From positions 62,001 through 126,000 of the forward strand of contig VXBP01008211.1 in assembly GCA_013400115.1 (NCBI GenBank): 64,000 nucleotides of DNA, read 5' to 3'. The first letter of the stretch is position 1; every line of letters starts with the position of its first letter. Positions 22,260-33,703 of the stretch are shown here, one piece after another. A model generated the notes under the pieces. The model was not told where the DNA came from and did no database searches. It saw only the letters and a list, made by a program, of their open reading frames with translations. The translations under genes were made by a program, and so were the position numbers. Source of the stretch: Rhinopomastus cyanomelas (taxonomy: Eukaryota > Chordata > Aves > Bucerotiformes > Rhinopomastidae).

Positions 22260-22521
22260 TTCACAGAACCACAAGAACATCAGGGACTGGAAAGGACCTT
22301 GAAAGATCTAGTCCAATCCCACCGCCACAGCAGGATCACCTAGATCACATCACACAGGAACACATCCAGGCGGGTTTTAAATGTCCCTAGAGACGGAGAC
22401 TCCACAACCCACCCTGGGCAGCCCCTGCCAGGGCTCTGTCACCCTCACCGTGAAGAAGTTCCTTCTCAGACTGATGTGGAGCCTCCTATGCTCCAAGTTA
22501 CACCCATTGCCCTATCACTAC
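22260..22521 (-). mobile_element. CR1 young subfamily, ORF2 C-terminus plus 3' UTR
   Basis: CACAGAACCACAAGAACATC to CACCCATTGCCCTATCACTA. GAAAGATCTAGTCC has lost ATC relative to GAAAGATCATCTAGTCC. GGCAGCCCCTGCCAGGGCTC replaces the usual CCTTCCAG. Confidence 0.9.
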
Positions 22522-23219
22522 ACGAGTGCCCAGGAGGTCTAACTCTTCATCCACCCAGAGCTCCAGCTCATTAAATGCCACAAAACGCTTCCAGACGGAG
22601 AACCCGGAAAGGGCAGGGTTCATAATGGGATTTACAGAAGAAAACGTCCTTTCACTCACCGAGACTTGGGGCAGCACATAGAGCAAAGAGCAAAAGCCAG
22701 CAAGCACCCAAACTAAACAAGCAGGGGAAGAAGTTCAGTCACCTGGCTGCCCTACCAGCTGTTTGACAAAACTGATAAAGCTAACCGGTTAATCCTTCCA
22801 GCAGGACTACTGTAGCCACAATTAGGCAACGACCGCCCTTGCTGGTTACTCTGATGTCTTTATCTGGGCAAGGGCAGTGACCTCTCAGCATGTTAGACCT
22901 GCTCAGTGCTAACAGACCAAACACCGAACAGCTTTTAATACCTTTTCATATTTGGGTCCTAATCAGATGCCAACTCTCAACTTCTCTAACAATGAGTACT
23001 TGGGAATATTCATCCAAATGCTGCTACAGTCAGACTCTCAACCCCTACACGCAGAACATTCTCTGCACACAGTTGTAGTACTTTTGTTTCCTGGAGTCTT
23101 TGGACTTGTCAATATTGAGTGACTAGAAGGAGTGGTAATAACAAACCACTGTGGAAAATACACAGACGTTTTCAACCTGAGAGTCCTGGTGGACAGCAGG
23201 ATGGCTATGAGCCAGCAAA
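22522..23219. other. Unique non-coding stretch
   Basis: Nothing recognised. Short frames on both strands are unremarkable. Confidence 0.5.
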
Positions 23220-23491
23220 GTGGCACCTAACGATAGGACAAGGGACAATGGGTGTGAGCTGGAACACAGGAGGTTCCACATCAGTGTGAGAAGGAACTTC
23301 CTCACAGCGAGGGTGACGGAGCACTGGAAGGGGCTGCCCAGGGGGGTTGCAGAGCCTCCTTCTCTGGAGACGTTTCAAACCCGCCTGGACATGTTCTTGT
23401 GCCACTTGGTCTGGGTGATCCTGCTGTGGCAGGGGGACTGCATGGATGATCTTTTGAGGTCCCTTCCAATCCCTAATGTTCTGTCATTCTG
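23220..23491 (+). mobile_element. CR1 young subfamily with open frame through the lost ORF2 stop
   Basis: A 91-codon frame reads DRTRDNGCELEHRRFHI, RRNFLTARVTEHWKGLPRG and FLCHLVWVILLWQG. GGTCTGGG replaces GGTCTAGG, so translation would run on into the former 3' UTR, down to LPIPNVLSFC from the CCAATCCCTAATGTTCTGT tail. The octamer end is TTCTGTCATTCTGC. This is neutral decay unless shown otherwise. Confidence 0.91.
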
Positions 23492-24539
23492 CTAAATTAG
23501 CAGATCATCCTCCCTTTGATTCACTTCGACTATCCTGGGAAGCACAATGTTTTTTCAAGCTTCTCTCTACCTAGCAGATATGTGTTTAATGACTCATTTT
23601 CCAGCTGATTTACTACTCGAATGCAAAATACTATGCTAAGTAAAATCCTCCCCGATACGCAGAGTAAAGCCACAGTATTCAAAGCAGGGATTGGGAAGAC
23701 AAACGTAACTTAGAGCGTGTGCCAGTAAGGAGCTTACCTTCTTATGAACTCAGATTTGATGACTGTTTGTTAGTTTTTCAAGCCAAAAATTGCTTTTACT
23801 TCAGCAGTTTGCTGGGGGGGAAACAAACTCCAGTTGCTTCTGGAGCATCACAACTGAAGGACCAGCAAGAGAGCATCAATCACACAGAGGCACTACGCTA
23901 ACAATAAATAATCCTCTTTAAAAGATTCACGACTGCGCTCTCATTTTTATTGGGAACAGCACATTACCTTTTGAACACCATTTTATTAAATGACTTTTGT
24001 CCCAGCAAATTCTAATATTGCAAGTTCAAATGGAAAAATGAGCTTGAACTTTGGGTTCGTGTCCCTTCCAACACACAGAGGGAGGATTATGAAAAATTCA
24101 CAGCCTGACTTAGCCTTATTGTCTCGTCTGGCTGAAACGAAACCGACTGCTCACGTTGACTCACAATAGCTAGCTAAATGAAAGCTGTTAGAGAAGAAAG
24201 CCTTCAGCACATGATTTGCCACCACATACCTCACACTGTGACTTGCATTGAACAGGCTTGCAGGCTCCACTGAACCTTCTTCATCCTGAGCGTAGAAATT
24301 AGGTCCCGGAAGAAAAGAAACAGGCACTAGTAGCCATGTCTTCTCTTTCCAACACACAGAACAATCACTGCTTTTGGAAGTCAGTGGGGAAACCTGAGTT
24401 TTGGTCTTTTGATGAAGCATCCCACCTCTGAAACCTGGATTTTCAACTGTTTTCAAACCAATGAAGTTGTGTCTACTTGCGGAAGAGGAAGTAGCCCTCT
24501 CTATGATGGTAGCATCTTTGGCATCTCTGGGATGGCTCC
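23492..24539. other. Unique non-coding stretch
   Basis: No repeat. A 134-codon minus frame spans 24151-24555 and runs into the CR1 fragment at its upstream end. It has no recognised domain. Confidence 0.45.
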
Positions 24540-24612
24540 ACCAGCCTTTCCTCATAAGGGAGGAGTTTTACTCCCTTCATCATTTTGTGGCTCTGTGCCG
24601 GGCTCTCTCCAC
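24540..24612 (-). mobile_element. CR1 young subfamily, internal orphan fragment
   Basis: CCAGCCTTTCCTCATAAGGG, ACTCCCTTCATCATTTTGTG and GCTCTGTGCCGGGCTCTCTC correspond to the ORF2 region just upstream of the RELGLFSLEK segment (compare 41487-41552). Neither the element's 3' tail nor its flanking parts are present. Confidence 0.8.
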
Positions 24613-25239
24613 TTTTTACAGTTTGTTACTGGATGGAAGGCAGTAAAAAAAACAAACAACCCCGAGCTCCTCTAGACTGCCCTCGCAGCAGGTATGCACA
24701 TCCAGAACTGTGAACACAGGAAGGAAGGAAAAGCATTCCAACGGAGAATAACGAAGGCAACCCGAGCAAGCCAAGGACAAAGGGTGGAGCGTCAAGCAAG
24801 ATAAAAAATACAGCATGCTTGCTCGAGAACTCTTGCTGTATGGAGCAGTGCCTGCATGCTGGTAACGTCCGTGTGCAGAAATGAGGCTATTTACAGAAAA
24901 CAAAGTGACACTGTCCAGTTCACAAACAAAGCCAACTTCTAAAGTTCTGCCTGAAAGCAAGCTCTGGCTCACTGAAGCTGCGCAGCTGACCGGAGCTAGA
25001 AGCTATTTGAAGAAACTATTGTTTCTGCAAGTATTTTAATTCAGAAAATATTGTTTTGGATTTGAAGGAATGTACTTTCCAAATCTGCCAAAACATGGCT
25101 TTTCCTCTAGATGAAAGGGACGAAGCTTGAAATAGAGCGATGGACATGAAATATTTGGCTCTTCAGTCTAACAAGCAGATGTTTTCTCAAGTAATGCTGG
25201 GGTGTAAAAGAGAGTCTAGTGAGTACTTGCATTGCAAGC
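24613..25239. other. Unique non-coding stretch
   Basis: Nothing recognised. The 118-codon minus frame at 24616-24972 shows no known motif. Confidence 0.45.
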
Positions 25240-25876
25240 AAGTGTGCCCAGAAATGTGCTCAGGTGGCCACGAGGGCCAGTGGCATCCTGGCCTCTATTA
25301 GAAACTGTGTGTAGGAGTTGGGAGGTGATTGTTCCCCTGCACTCAGCACTGGGGAGGCTGCACCTTGAGTACTGGATCCAGTTTTGGGCACCTGAGTACA
25401 AGGGAGACATCAAGGTGCTGGAGCAAGTGCAGAGGAGGGCAATGAAGCTGATGAAGGGCCTGGAGAATCCATCTGATGAGAGATTGGGAGAGTTGGGGAT
25501 GTTTAGTTTGAGGAAGAGGAGGCTGAGGGAAACTGCATCGCTCTCTGCAACTATCTGAAAGGACACTGCAGAGAGGTTGGTGCTGGTCTCTTCTCACAGG
25601 GAATTAGCAACAGAAGCTGAGGGAAGGGCTTCAAGCTCCAACAGAGTAGGTTTAGACTGGACATGAGGAAAAAATTCTTCCTGGAAAGAGTGGTCAGGCA
25701 CTGGAATGGGCTGCCCAGGGTGGTGGTGGAGTCCCTTTCCCTCAATGAGTTTAAAAGACACTTAGATGTAGTGTTGGAGGATAGAGTTTAGGGGTGACCT
25801 TGTAAAGCAAGGTTGATGGTTGGACTCAGTGATCCCAAGTGTCTTTTCCAACCTGAATGATTCCATGATTCTATGA
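25240..25876 (+). mobile_element. Older CR1 family, 640-bp ORF2 C-terminus plus 3' UTR
   Basis: A plus frame at 25232-25558 reads RLHLEYWIQFWAPEYKGDI, VLEQVQRRAMKLMKGLEN and LGELGMFSLRKRRLRE, the classic CR1 ORF2 C-terminal order. It continues out of frame through AATGGGCTGCCCAGGGTGGT and GAGTTTAAAAGACACTTAGA. It ends GTCTTTTCCAACCTGAATGA and TTCCATGATTCTATGA. It is distinct from the young subfamily in its 3' UTR. Frameshifts and stops make it inactive. Confidence 0.92.
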
Positions 25877-27336
25877 AGTGAGTAAACTTGTGATATTAGC
25901 CAAAACATCTTACAGTGAGCTCCTGAAACTGATACCAAGAGAATTCCCAAGGATAATACAAAAATCTTCCGTTTTTTCTACATCTTAGATCTCATCCAAT
26001 AGCCAAACCAGTCTCATGTGCCATTTAAAAGCAGACAAAACTAAGAATACCTGTAAGTTATATCATCTCTGCTCAGTAAAGACTCCTGACACTGCTGCCT
26101 TAACATGAAGAATGAGACTGAAATAAGTCAGCATCACAAAGAGACTGCTGATGCTGTATTTAACACATCATTTGTGCCTTCTGAGATAGTGTGGCCATGG
26201 ACATTTAACCTTTAGGTAAGGAACGTGGGTCTGTAGTAAATTATCTTAATTCACCGTTAACCAAATCTACCCGAACTCTAGCTTGACAAACCAAATCTAC
26301 AGGAACTCATGCTTTGTTCTCCAGCCCCAAGCAGGGCGCCTCGCTAACCAGCAGAGTGACAAACCACCACGTCAAGGTCCAACGTCCCTAGCTTGCCCAG
26401 CCCAATAGTGCAGACGCTCTGAATTGGTTTCTCAAAGATGAAAGTCTCTGTGAAATTGCTGCTTGAAAATTCTCATCTCGCACTCGGTGAACGGACAAAA
26501 AAAAATACAGCGAACAGGCTGAAAAATGAGCACCTCCAGCTCTACTTACTCTGAATTATTTTCCATAAATATTGGATTTGGGGTTTTGACTGTGCTGATT
26601 TGTGGGTTTTTGACCAAAGGAAAAATAGTCATCAGGTTGAGAGAAGCATCAGACACAGAGAGATGGACAAAGCCATATGTTTGCTCTTATAAACCAGAAT
26701 CAACTGTGTGAATGCAAAGCACTAGCCAGAAAAAAAGAGACAACAGATTCTCACGAGACTATTTCATACCACAGAGTCTTCCAGACTTTATTCATGCAGT
26801 TCCTTGCTAGGCAAGAATTCAGTAATGAGAAACAGCCTATCTACTTGGCCCATGGTAAGTGCCAGCCAGGTGCTGAGAGCCCGAAGAACAGAGCGACGAG
26901 AAGCTAAATATTCATATGGGCATGAATGATGATGGTTTGACAGCACACCTTCAGAAGTGTGCTTATCCAACTGAGACAATCAGCTAGTCACCTACATGCC
27001 CACTAAGGCATTTCTCAAGTCACTCAAGACATTTATCCATGCACAGGAGGAGGACCCTAAGCATCTAAGTACCCAAATCTTTGATGCTGGGAATAGAAAC
27101 GTTGCTATCAGTGAACACAGCTAATTAAAATTCATGTTAATCTTGCAGGCCTAGAGCAACATAGCTCTGACACACCAACTCTGGAATCCACACAGCAGAT
27201 TTGAAAAGACAAGCTAACTTTTTGAGGAGCAAGGGTTTACACAAGTTCTGAAACAAACTGGCTCAAAACTCAGCTTTTATGAACTTATCAACCTACTAGG
27301 AAAAAAAAGCCCCAACCCAAACTAAAAATCATATCC
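25877..27336. other. Unique stretch with 30-bp tandem duplication
   Basis: AACCAAATCTAC starts two adjacent 30-base units at 26259-26288 and 26289-26318, with GAACTC conserved in both. No gene or other repeat recognised. Confidence 0.55.
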
Positions 27337-27490
27337 ACAGGGGTTGTGGAGTCTCCTTCTTGAGAGATGTTTAAAACCCATGTGGTCATGCTCCTAGTGA
27401 CTTGGTCTAGGTGATCCTGCTGTGGTAGGGGGCTGGACTAGACGATCTTTCGAGGTCCCTTCCAATCCCTAATGTTGTGTCTTTCTGTGG
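27337..27490 (+). mobile_element. CR1 young subfamily, 3' end
   Basis: ACAGGGGTTGTGGAGTCTCC to TTCCAATCCCTAATGTTGTG, with tail TCTTTCTGTGG. A base is missing in CTCCTAGTGACTTGG, which shifts the ORF2 frame before the stop. Confidence 0.89.
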
Positions 27491-27894
27491 TTACCATTTA
27501 GAGAGAGTGAAAAACATGAAGAGGTCTGTAATACATCAGCGGTACCGTACTATCTATGGAAAGGCTTTTTATTTAAAATCACTAAGAGCCTAAAATTAGT
27601 TATTAATTACTTATAAGATACAAGGGTATAATCTGTAAAAATAATCTGAATGCATTAAGATATGTAAGTAATTGCAGTGATAACAAGTTCCAACTGTATT
27701 TTTAATTATCTTATTATGCAAGTTCATAATTCAGTCAGTAAGCAGCCGTGTATTCTGGAGAGCACTTAGAAAAAATGTACAATCCACTTGGTACAAAAGA
27801 TCTGGAATTCAGTAGCAAAGACAGTTTTTTTACTTAATGACAAAAAAAAGACTGCTAAGCTGCTTTTAGATTTACATTTTCTGCTTTAAAGTTT
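27491..27894. other. AT-rich unique stretch
   Basis: Strongly AT-rich, with TTAATTA and TAAGATA runs. No feature recognised. Confidence 0.55.
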
Positions 27895-27953
27895 TCACAG
27901 AACATTAGGGACTGCGAAAGATTATCTAGTCCAATCCCCTTCCCAGAGCAGGA
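27895..27953 (-). mobile_element. CR1 young subfamily, short tail with deletion
   Basis: TCACAGAACATTAGGGACTG is followed directly by CGAAAGATTATCTAGTCC, so GAAGGGACCT has been lost. It ends within CCCAGAGCAGGA. Confidence 0.85.
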
Positions 27954-29290
27954 GGCTGAATACCAATATCCCTAGAAAAAACCCAAGTGGAAAACCACGA
28001 AGAGGGAGGGGGAAAGAAAACCAACAACTAAGCAAAAATTCCAGCATCTGTAGCCTTTTCACCTGGGTAGAAAGGAGGAGGAAACTTTGGGCTTCCCTTC
28101 CTATTCTACATGATTGAACTACAAAGCAAAGCAACGTCACGTGCCTCTGCGCATTAGATGCTTTATGAGTCACCAGGCGTACACCTAGATGCCCAGGTAT
28201 GCACTGAACATTCCCCGGTGTCTTCTACTACAGATATCACTCAAGTCGTTCCCACTGATTTTAGCATGCCTGTCACTAGCCCTAACAAAGGGTCTGGACC
28301 TCATGAAGACTTCTCTTCTCGATTGTCATGCCATAACCCTGCTGCCAATGAGCTATTCAACACAGTAATGGTCTTCTTAGAAAGACACCAGTCAGGAAGT
28401 CAGATGCTGCATCAGGCAGCGACTAAACCAGACCACCCTCCTAGCCACCGCGTGAGATACCAGCCCTTTGGAAGTCACTACTGAAATGTTAAAAGCCAAG
28501 TCTGCAAAGAAATCGGTTCCAGCAGACAGGAATGGAAACATCTGACTTTGTCTTGCTGTGGTGCACAGAACCAAGATCTCTCCTGTCATTTCCCTCAAGT
28601 CCATGCTGTGCCAGCAGACAATGGGGCTATTCTGAGAACGACCCTATTAAGCAGTGCAATTATAGCCAACTGCCGACTGAAAACCAGATTTGTTTACATG
28701 TGCAAGTCTAAACATTATTTATCAGTCAGATGGGGAGTATCCTGCCGATAAGTTGCCTCTCCAACTCAGAGCCCACTGGGTCTGCGCTTTCCAGCAGACC
28801 CTGCAGAAGGCTCCAGTTCATGTGATCAAAACATGGCACTTCATTTCTTTCTGTCAGTCAGCGAGGCTCTGTTTTGTTAAGACAGCTGTCAAAGTCAGCT
28901 CGGCACACTGGCTGCAGCTCTGCTTTTGCTTTCTTCACATGTCCAAGGCAAAACCCCAGCGAGCTGCTTCTTCAGCCTTCGGTTACTCCGAGACTCTGCT
29001 TTGTTGCGCTTCCATCGCACAACTGCAGTAACCCTAGGACTAATGGAAACGGATATTGTTTGACTCCCTGAAACTTCACCCAAGTTGTTTATTTTCTGCA
29101 AGCCTCCCTATCAAGATGTGTCATTTTTTACACTTGGAATTCACAGGCCACATTTCTTCTGATAGCTGGGTGTCAGCCCGCACAGCACCAAGCACTCTGA
29201 TCGTCTCGCTAAATAACCAACAGCATCAGTTGCTCCTCTTCAGAAATGAAGAGCTATCACGCTGGCTGGCTGGTTTTGTACAATGCCCTG
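27954..29290. other. Unique non-coding stretch
   Basis: About 1.3 kb without recognised repeats. Frames of 60-113 codons overlap on both strands around 28160-29100. None has a motif I recognise. Confidence 0.45.
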
Positions 29291-29438
29291 CACAGACAGA
29301 ACATTAGGGATTGGAAGGGATCTCGAAAGATCATCCAGTCCAGTCACCCTGCCACAGCAGGATCCCCTAGATCCAGTCGCACAGCAACACATCCAGGAGG
29401 GTTTTAAAACATCTGCAGAGAAGGAGACTCCACAACCT
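29291..29438 (-). mobile_element. CR1 young subfamily, 3' end
   Basis: CACAGACAGAACATTAGGGA to GCAGAGAAGGAGACTCCACA, with CCTAGATCCAGTCG around the stop. Confidence 0.9.
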
Positions 29439-29957
29439 TCCAGTTGTCGGATTCCAGCAATTTTGATTTTGATCCTCTCTACTAACTTAGCTAATCAAAT
29501 AACTAAGACTCATGTGCATCTGCACCACATTCCCATTAAATATTCACAGTGAACTGAAAGTTTGGTAAGAAAGAATAAAGAACAAGTTTGATTAATGGAT
29601 CCTTTCTACAAACACGTAGCAAATTAAAAGCACCTGAAATGTGAGGGATGGCTCTGTACATAAAGACACTCTTAGCGTAAGTTCTGTCAATGCAAAAAGA
29701 ATTGATCTTGCACTTTATTTGACAGAGGTGACCAAACTTTCTGACTGAGGTGACCAGGTTATTCAAACAGTTATCCAGACTTCCATTAACACAAAACAAA
29801 AGAAATGCCTGGCCCCTGAAATCTCTTTAAAGGTTGGATACCAAGGACTGACCAGACAGATCGGTAAGCACACAGAAAGCAGAAACAAATGCTTCAACTA
29901 TTATTTTCAGTGCAGAATTCTCAGTGTAGAACAAAATTGCTGCATTTATGTTTAGTT
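29439..29957. other. Unique non-coding stretch
   Basis: AT-rich. The 87-codon minus frame at 29536-29799 has no recognised motif. Confidence 0.5.
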
Positions 29958-29993
29958 GTCTAGTCCAACCCCCCAGCCACAGCAGGATCACTT
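29958..29993 (-). mobile_element. CR1 young subfamily, 36-base tail-less fragment
   Basis: TGTCTAGTCCAACCCCCCAG and CACAGCAGGATCACTTC. It starts at the same internal point as the fragments at 14519 and 15953 and lacks the 3'-terminal 45 bases. Confidence 0.75.
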
Positions 29994-30006
29994 CACTGGA
30001 GAAGTT

Positions 30007-30161
30007 ATAGAATCAGAAACACTCAGGGTTGGAAGGGACCAGCTGATCATCCAGTTCCAACCATGGGCAGGGACACCCCACCCTAGACCAGGCTGGCCAG
30101 AGCCCCATCCAGCCTGGCCTTGAACACCTCCAAAGACGGGGCCTCCACCACCTTCCTGGTG
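30007..30161 (-). mobile_element. Older CR1 family, 3' end
   Basis: TAGAATCAGAAACACTCAGG, GACCAGCTGATCATCCAGTT, CCATGGGCAGGGACACCCCA and CAGCCTGGCCTTGAACACCT are the typical 3' region of a widespread avian CR1. It lies between two young-subfamily pieces. Confidence 0.9.
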
Positions 30162-30203
30162 GAACCTCAAATGCATTTTAGAATTTCTTTTAAATACAGA
30201 CAT

Positions 30204-30299
30204 TTCACAGAACATTAGGGATTGGAAGGGATCTCCAAAGATCATCCAGTCCAATCCCCCTGCCACAGCAGGATCCCTTAGGTCTAGCTGCACAGGACC
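30204..30299 (-). mobile_element. CR1 young subfamily, 3' tail
   Basis: TTCACAGAACATTAGGGATT to CCTTAGGTCTAGCTGCACAG. It is the third CR1 piece in 340 bases, all in the same orientation. Confidence 0.9.
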
Positions 30300-31061
30300 T
30301 CATTTCCCTAACACCAAAACCCAGCAGTTTTCATCAGCCACAACCAAGAGGGTAAAAACATGGTCCTAGTAGGATGCCAAAAAGTCATCACAGTGAATAC
30401 AAAACTCTGAAGTCAGCACGTTCAGCTAAAAACTCCCTCTCATTAGGTAACATAAATGCTGAGGAAAACAATCTTAAACACCGCCACTAAAGCAGGCACC
30501 TTTGGTTCTCCCTTTGTCAGGGAGACTCCAGCCAGTAGCTCAGAAAACACAAATTCATAATAACAGATCATTACCATGAACCACAGACTAATTTAAAGAC
30601 AAACGGGTCTTTTGGGGTTTGCTTCACTCTCGAGAACATTAACCCCACATTTTTTCATGCTATGACTGTTGCAGAGCAGAGGATGATTTGTGAGTAACTT
30701 CACTGCTCTGCAAGATACAATCCCAAGACATGTGGTGCTTTCCATAAAATTCTGACCTACTTATGGTTTCGAACTTGGCCTTTCTGGCTGTTGAGTTATG
30801 TTCCAACTTCTGCTGCTGGAACTCAACTGTTTTCAATGTCAGGAATAGTTAGAGAAGCAGATAAACCGCACGCAGGGTAACGAGGTCTCACAGCTAAAGT
30901 CAGTTTTGAAGTTTTTCCACCAGAAACCAACTGATATTTCTGCTGATGCCGTACACTTTCCAGACTGCCTTTTGAGACCAGCATTTACATAGCTTTGCTG
31001 TTCTACAGGGTTGAAAATACTTTGCTAGTTTACCAGGACTGAGAAAAAGTAGTCCCAGAGA
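30300..31061. other. Unique non-coding stretch
   Basis: Nothing recognised. Confidence 0.5.
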
Positions 31062-31241
31062 CAGTGGTCAGGCACTGGAATGGGCTGCCCAGGGTGGTGG
31101 TTGAGTCCCCATCCCTGGATGAGTTTAAAAGACACTTAGATGTAGTGTTGGGGGATCTGGTTTAGGGCTGAACTTGTAGAGTAGGGTTGATGGTTGGACT
31201 CCATGATCCCAAGTGTCTATTCCAATCCGGGTGATTCTGTG
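31062..31241 (+). mobile_element. Older CR1 family, 3' end
   Basis: CAGTGGTCAGGCACTGGAAT, GAGTTTAAAAGACACTTAGA and GTTGGACTCCATGATCCCAA. It belongs to the same family as the 640-bp copy at 25240, and ends GGTGATTCTGTGC. Confidence 0.9.
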
Positions 31242-32640
31242 CAAAGCTAGTAGTTTCCCTTTCTGTGTTGATGATTTTATAACTAACACATCTGACTTTA
31301 CTTTGACTATTAGTTTTCCTGTAATAGCTTTCAGTATTGCAGATAAAAAAATACAGACTTATGGGAAAGTATTTGGTCACAAGCCCTTTTCTCACATCAC
31401 ATGTTTTGTCTCCAAAAACTCTTCAGACACTGTATTACTCATAAACCCACTGCATTAAAGTATCAGACAACATCAGAAATGTCTTCTAATGTTCTACAAT
31501 TCAAACGCTCTCCATCCTTTACAAAGCAGAAACAGCCTGACAAAGAGTGTTGGTCTCACGTCCGATTTGTTTTATTCACCTTTTCAAGAGAACTGAGGTC
31601 ACTGTGACTTTCAGGATTTATTGTTTTGTTTGCACTATTGTCTCCCGCAGGAGAGATCAGATTTTGCTGTCTCTTTTCCGCCAAAAGAGAACTAGATGGG
31701 CTGGATAAACTGTTAGATCTGATTTCTGGGTTGCCCCTATGCCTTTGTTAATCGATGAAGCTCTGTCTGCAGTCCTTCGCCCGCACCAGGTCTCCCTTTT
31801 TTTCCCAGGCTACCGTATCCACATTTCAGTACCACTGGGATCACTGAACAATTGCCTGAGAGGCTCAGCAGTTTCAAGGTTCCTTTCACACTCACGTCCG
31901 TCTCTGAGTGTTCGTTATTTAAGTCAAAAAAATCTGACACTTAAATAGCAGGAAAGCCTTTTGCTCTTCTGCCAACGACCTTCTGAATCAGCAAAACCAC
32001 ATCTCCAGCAAAGTGAAGTCATCTCCCCCTTGCCCAGCACGACTACCCCCAAATGAGTTAATTCACCTGCGTGCAATGTGGCCAACACACAAAACAAGTA
32101 TGTGACCCCCCAAAGAGTGACTCTACGACTGTGGCACAGTCCCACAGTTCCCCTGTGATAGAAGGTTTTGCTAATCTTTCACTTACACCGTTTGAAAACA
32201 CCCATCTGTCTCACAGAAGTGAGTCAAAATAATCTCGACAGTTCCACTCACCAACTCGCTATATTGAGAAGGTCTTTTTAACACAACAGATCCCTCTGGA
32301 ATATTTTTAGCACAGGACATCACACAAGAACGTTCTGGAGGAATCCTGAATGTTTCTAACACGAAGGGCAGTGCCACACCAGCATCTGGTTCAGTGGTAC
32401 CGGACAGCAGCGTGCACCGCCACGCAGGATGAGCCCAAGGAGAACACCTGCCTCTACGTTTCGGTGCACACTGGCCCAAAATACCTTTCCATAGCTCATC
32501 TGGTCTCTGACTCCTCTTTTCATTCTTTCACATCCATTCTTGGCAGCTGAACTGAACACAGAGCGGGCCGCATCCCACCTCCCACTCCAGCACTCCCCTG
32601 CTGCGGCATGAGCGCAGTACCTCCGTGGACACACAGTCAG
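31242..32640. other. Unique non-coding stretch
   Basis: About 1.4 kb. A TTTTTTTCCCAGG run lies near 31796. Several overlapping frames of 60-100 codons on both strands show no known domain. Confidence 0.45.
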
Positions 32641-33045
32641 TAAGTTTGCAGACAACACCAAGTTAGTGAGGAGCGTGGATCTACTCGACTGGAGGGAGGC
32701 TTTACAGAGGGACCTGCACAGACTGGATCAATGGGCAGAGGCAAATGAGTCACAGAAACAGAGACTCGTTTACATTGGAAAGGATCTCCGAGATCATCGA
32801 GTCAACTACTAGCCTAACTGTACACGCAGCCCACCATTCAAACACGTCCCGAAGCTCTGTGTCTACGTGACTTTGAAACACGTGCAGGCATGGCAACTGA
32901 ACCAGGCTCCCTGGGCAGCCAGTTCCAATCCACTTGCATAAATGCATGAGGGGGTCAGCAAGGCCAAGTGCCAGGTCCTGCCCTTGGGTCACAACAACGC
33001 ACTGTAACATGACAGCCTTGGAGAAGAGTATCTGGAAAACTGACA
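32641..33045 (+). mobile_element. Older CR1, interrupted by a nested insertion
   Basis: The left part (32641-32747) reads TTTGCAGACAACACCAAGTT, CTTTACAGAGGGACCTGCAC and TGGATCAATGGGCAGAGGC. The right part (32945-33045) resumes CATGAGGGGGTCAGCAAGGC, CCAAGTGCCAGGTCCTGCCC and TGGAGAAGAGTATCTGGAAA. Joined, they give the order known for CR1 about 0.8-1 kb upstream of its 3' end. The 192 bases between are a different CR1 in opposite orientation. Confidence 0.82.
32748..32939 (-). mobile_element. CR1-family insertion nested inside another CR1
   Basis: Antisense CR1 tail AGTCACAGAAACAGAGACTC, then CATTGGAAAGGATCTCCGAG, CATCGAGTCAACTACTAGCC and CTCCCTGGGCAGCCAGTTCC. It is flanked on both sides by AAATG (32743-32747 and 32940-32944), a possible 5-base target duplication. 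Confidence 0.8.
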
Positions 33046-33234
33046 GTCTCCTGACAGTGACACACTCGCTTGTCTGTCTGTCTTTCCTTTGCTCCTTTGA
33101 AGTTCCTATGAGAATTAACACTTCAAACACTTCCAGTAACTAATAGTGTGGGAAATCAGGGTTTTATCAAAACAACGTGGAAAAACCCCATCACATTTAC
33201 TGAAGTTCCACCTTGGAAAAATTAAAAGCTGTGA

Positions 33235-33589
33235 TTTGAGGGGTGACTTCATTAATGTTTATAAGTAGGGGAAGGGTGGGTGTCAGGAGGATGCAGCCAG
33301 GCTCTGCTCAGTGTCCTCTAGTGATAGGAACAAGCAGCAATGGGTGTCAGCTGGAACAGAGGAGGTTCCACATCAATATGAGAAGGACCTTCTTCCCAGT
33401 GATGGTGCCAGAGCACTGGAAGGGGCTGCCCAGAGGGGTTGTGGAGTTGTCTTCTCTGGAGACATTTAAAACCCTCCTGGATATGTTCCTGTGAGACTTG
33501 GTGTATGGGATCCTGCTGTGGCAGGGGGATTGGGCTGGATGATCTTTCGAGGTCCATTAAATCATTTAATGTTCTGTGGTTCTGTGATT
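33235..33589 (+). mobile_element. CR1 young subfamily, ORF2 C-terminus plus 3' UTR
   Basis: From GAGGGGTGACTTCATTAATG to TTCTGTGGTTCTGTGATT. The 33243-33494 frame shows GTSSNGCQLEQRRFHINMRR, PEHWKGLPRGVVELSSLETF and LLDMFL, where GTGAGACTTG gives an early TGA. GGTCCATTAAATCATTTAAT shows the usual GGTCCCTTCCAATCCCTAAT has decayed. Confidence 0.92.
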
Positions 33590-33703
33590 GCAAATGCACC
33601 ATGTAAATGCCAGACAGTGAGAAGCTGTCACTGCAATTGGCACGTTGAATGTGAGGTTTAAACACAAGACTGAGCTTTTCTGATGGTTCATTTATTGTGT
33701 CTC

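Noticed and set aside
24151..24555. 134-codon minus-strand frame
   Set aside because: It overlaps a CR1 fragment at its upstream end and has no recognised motif.
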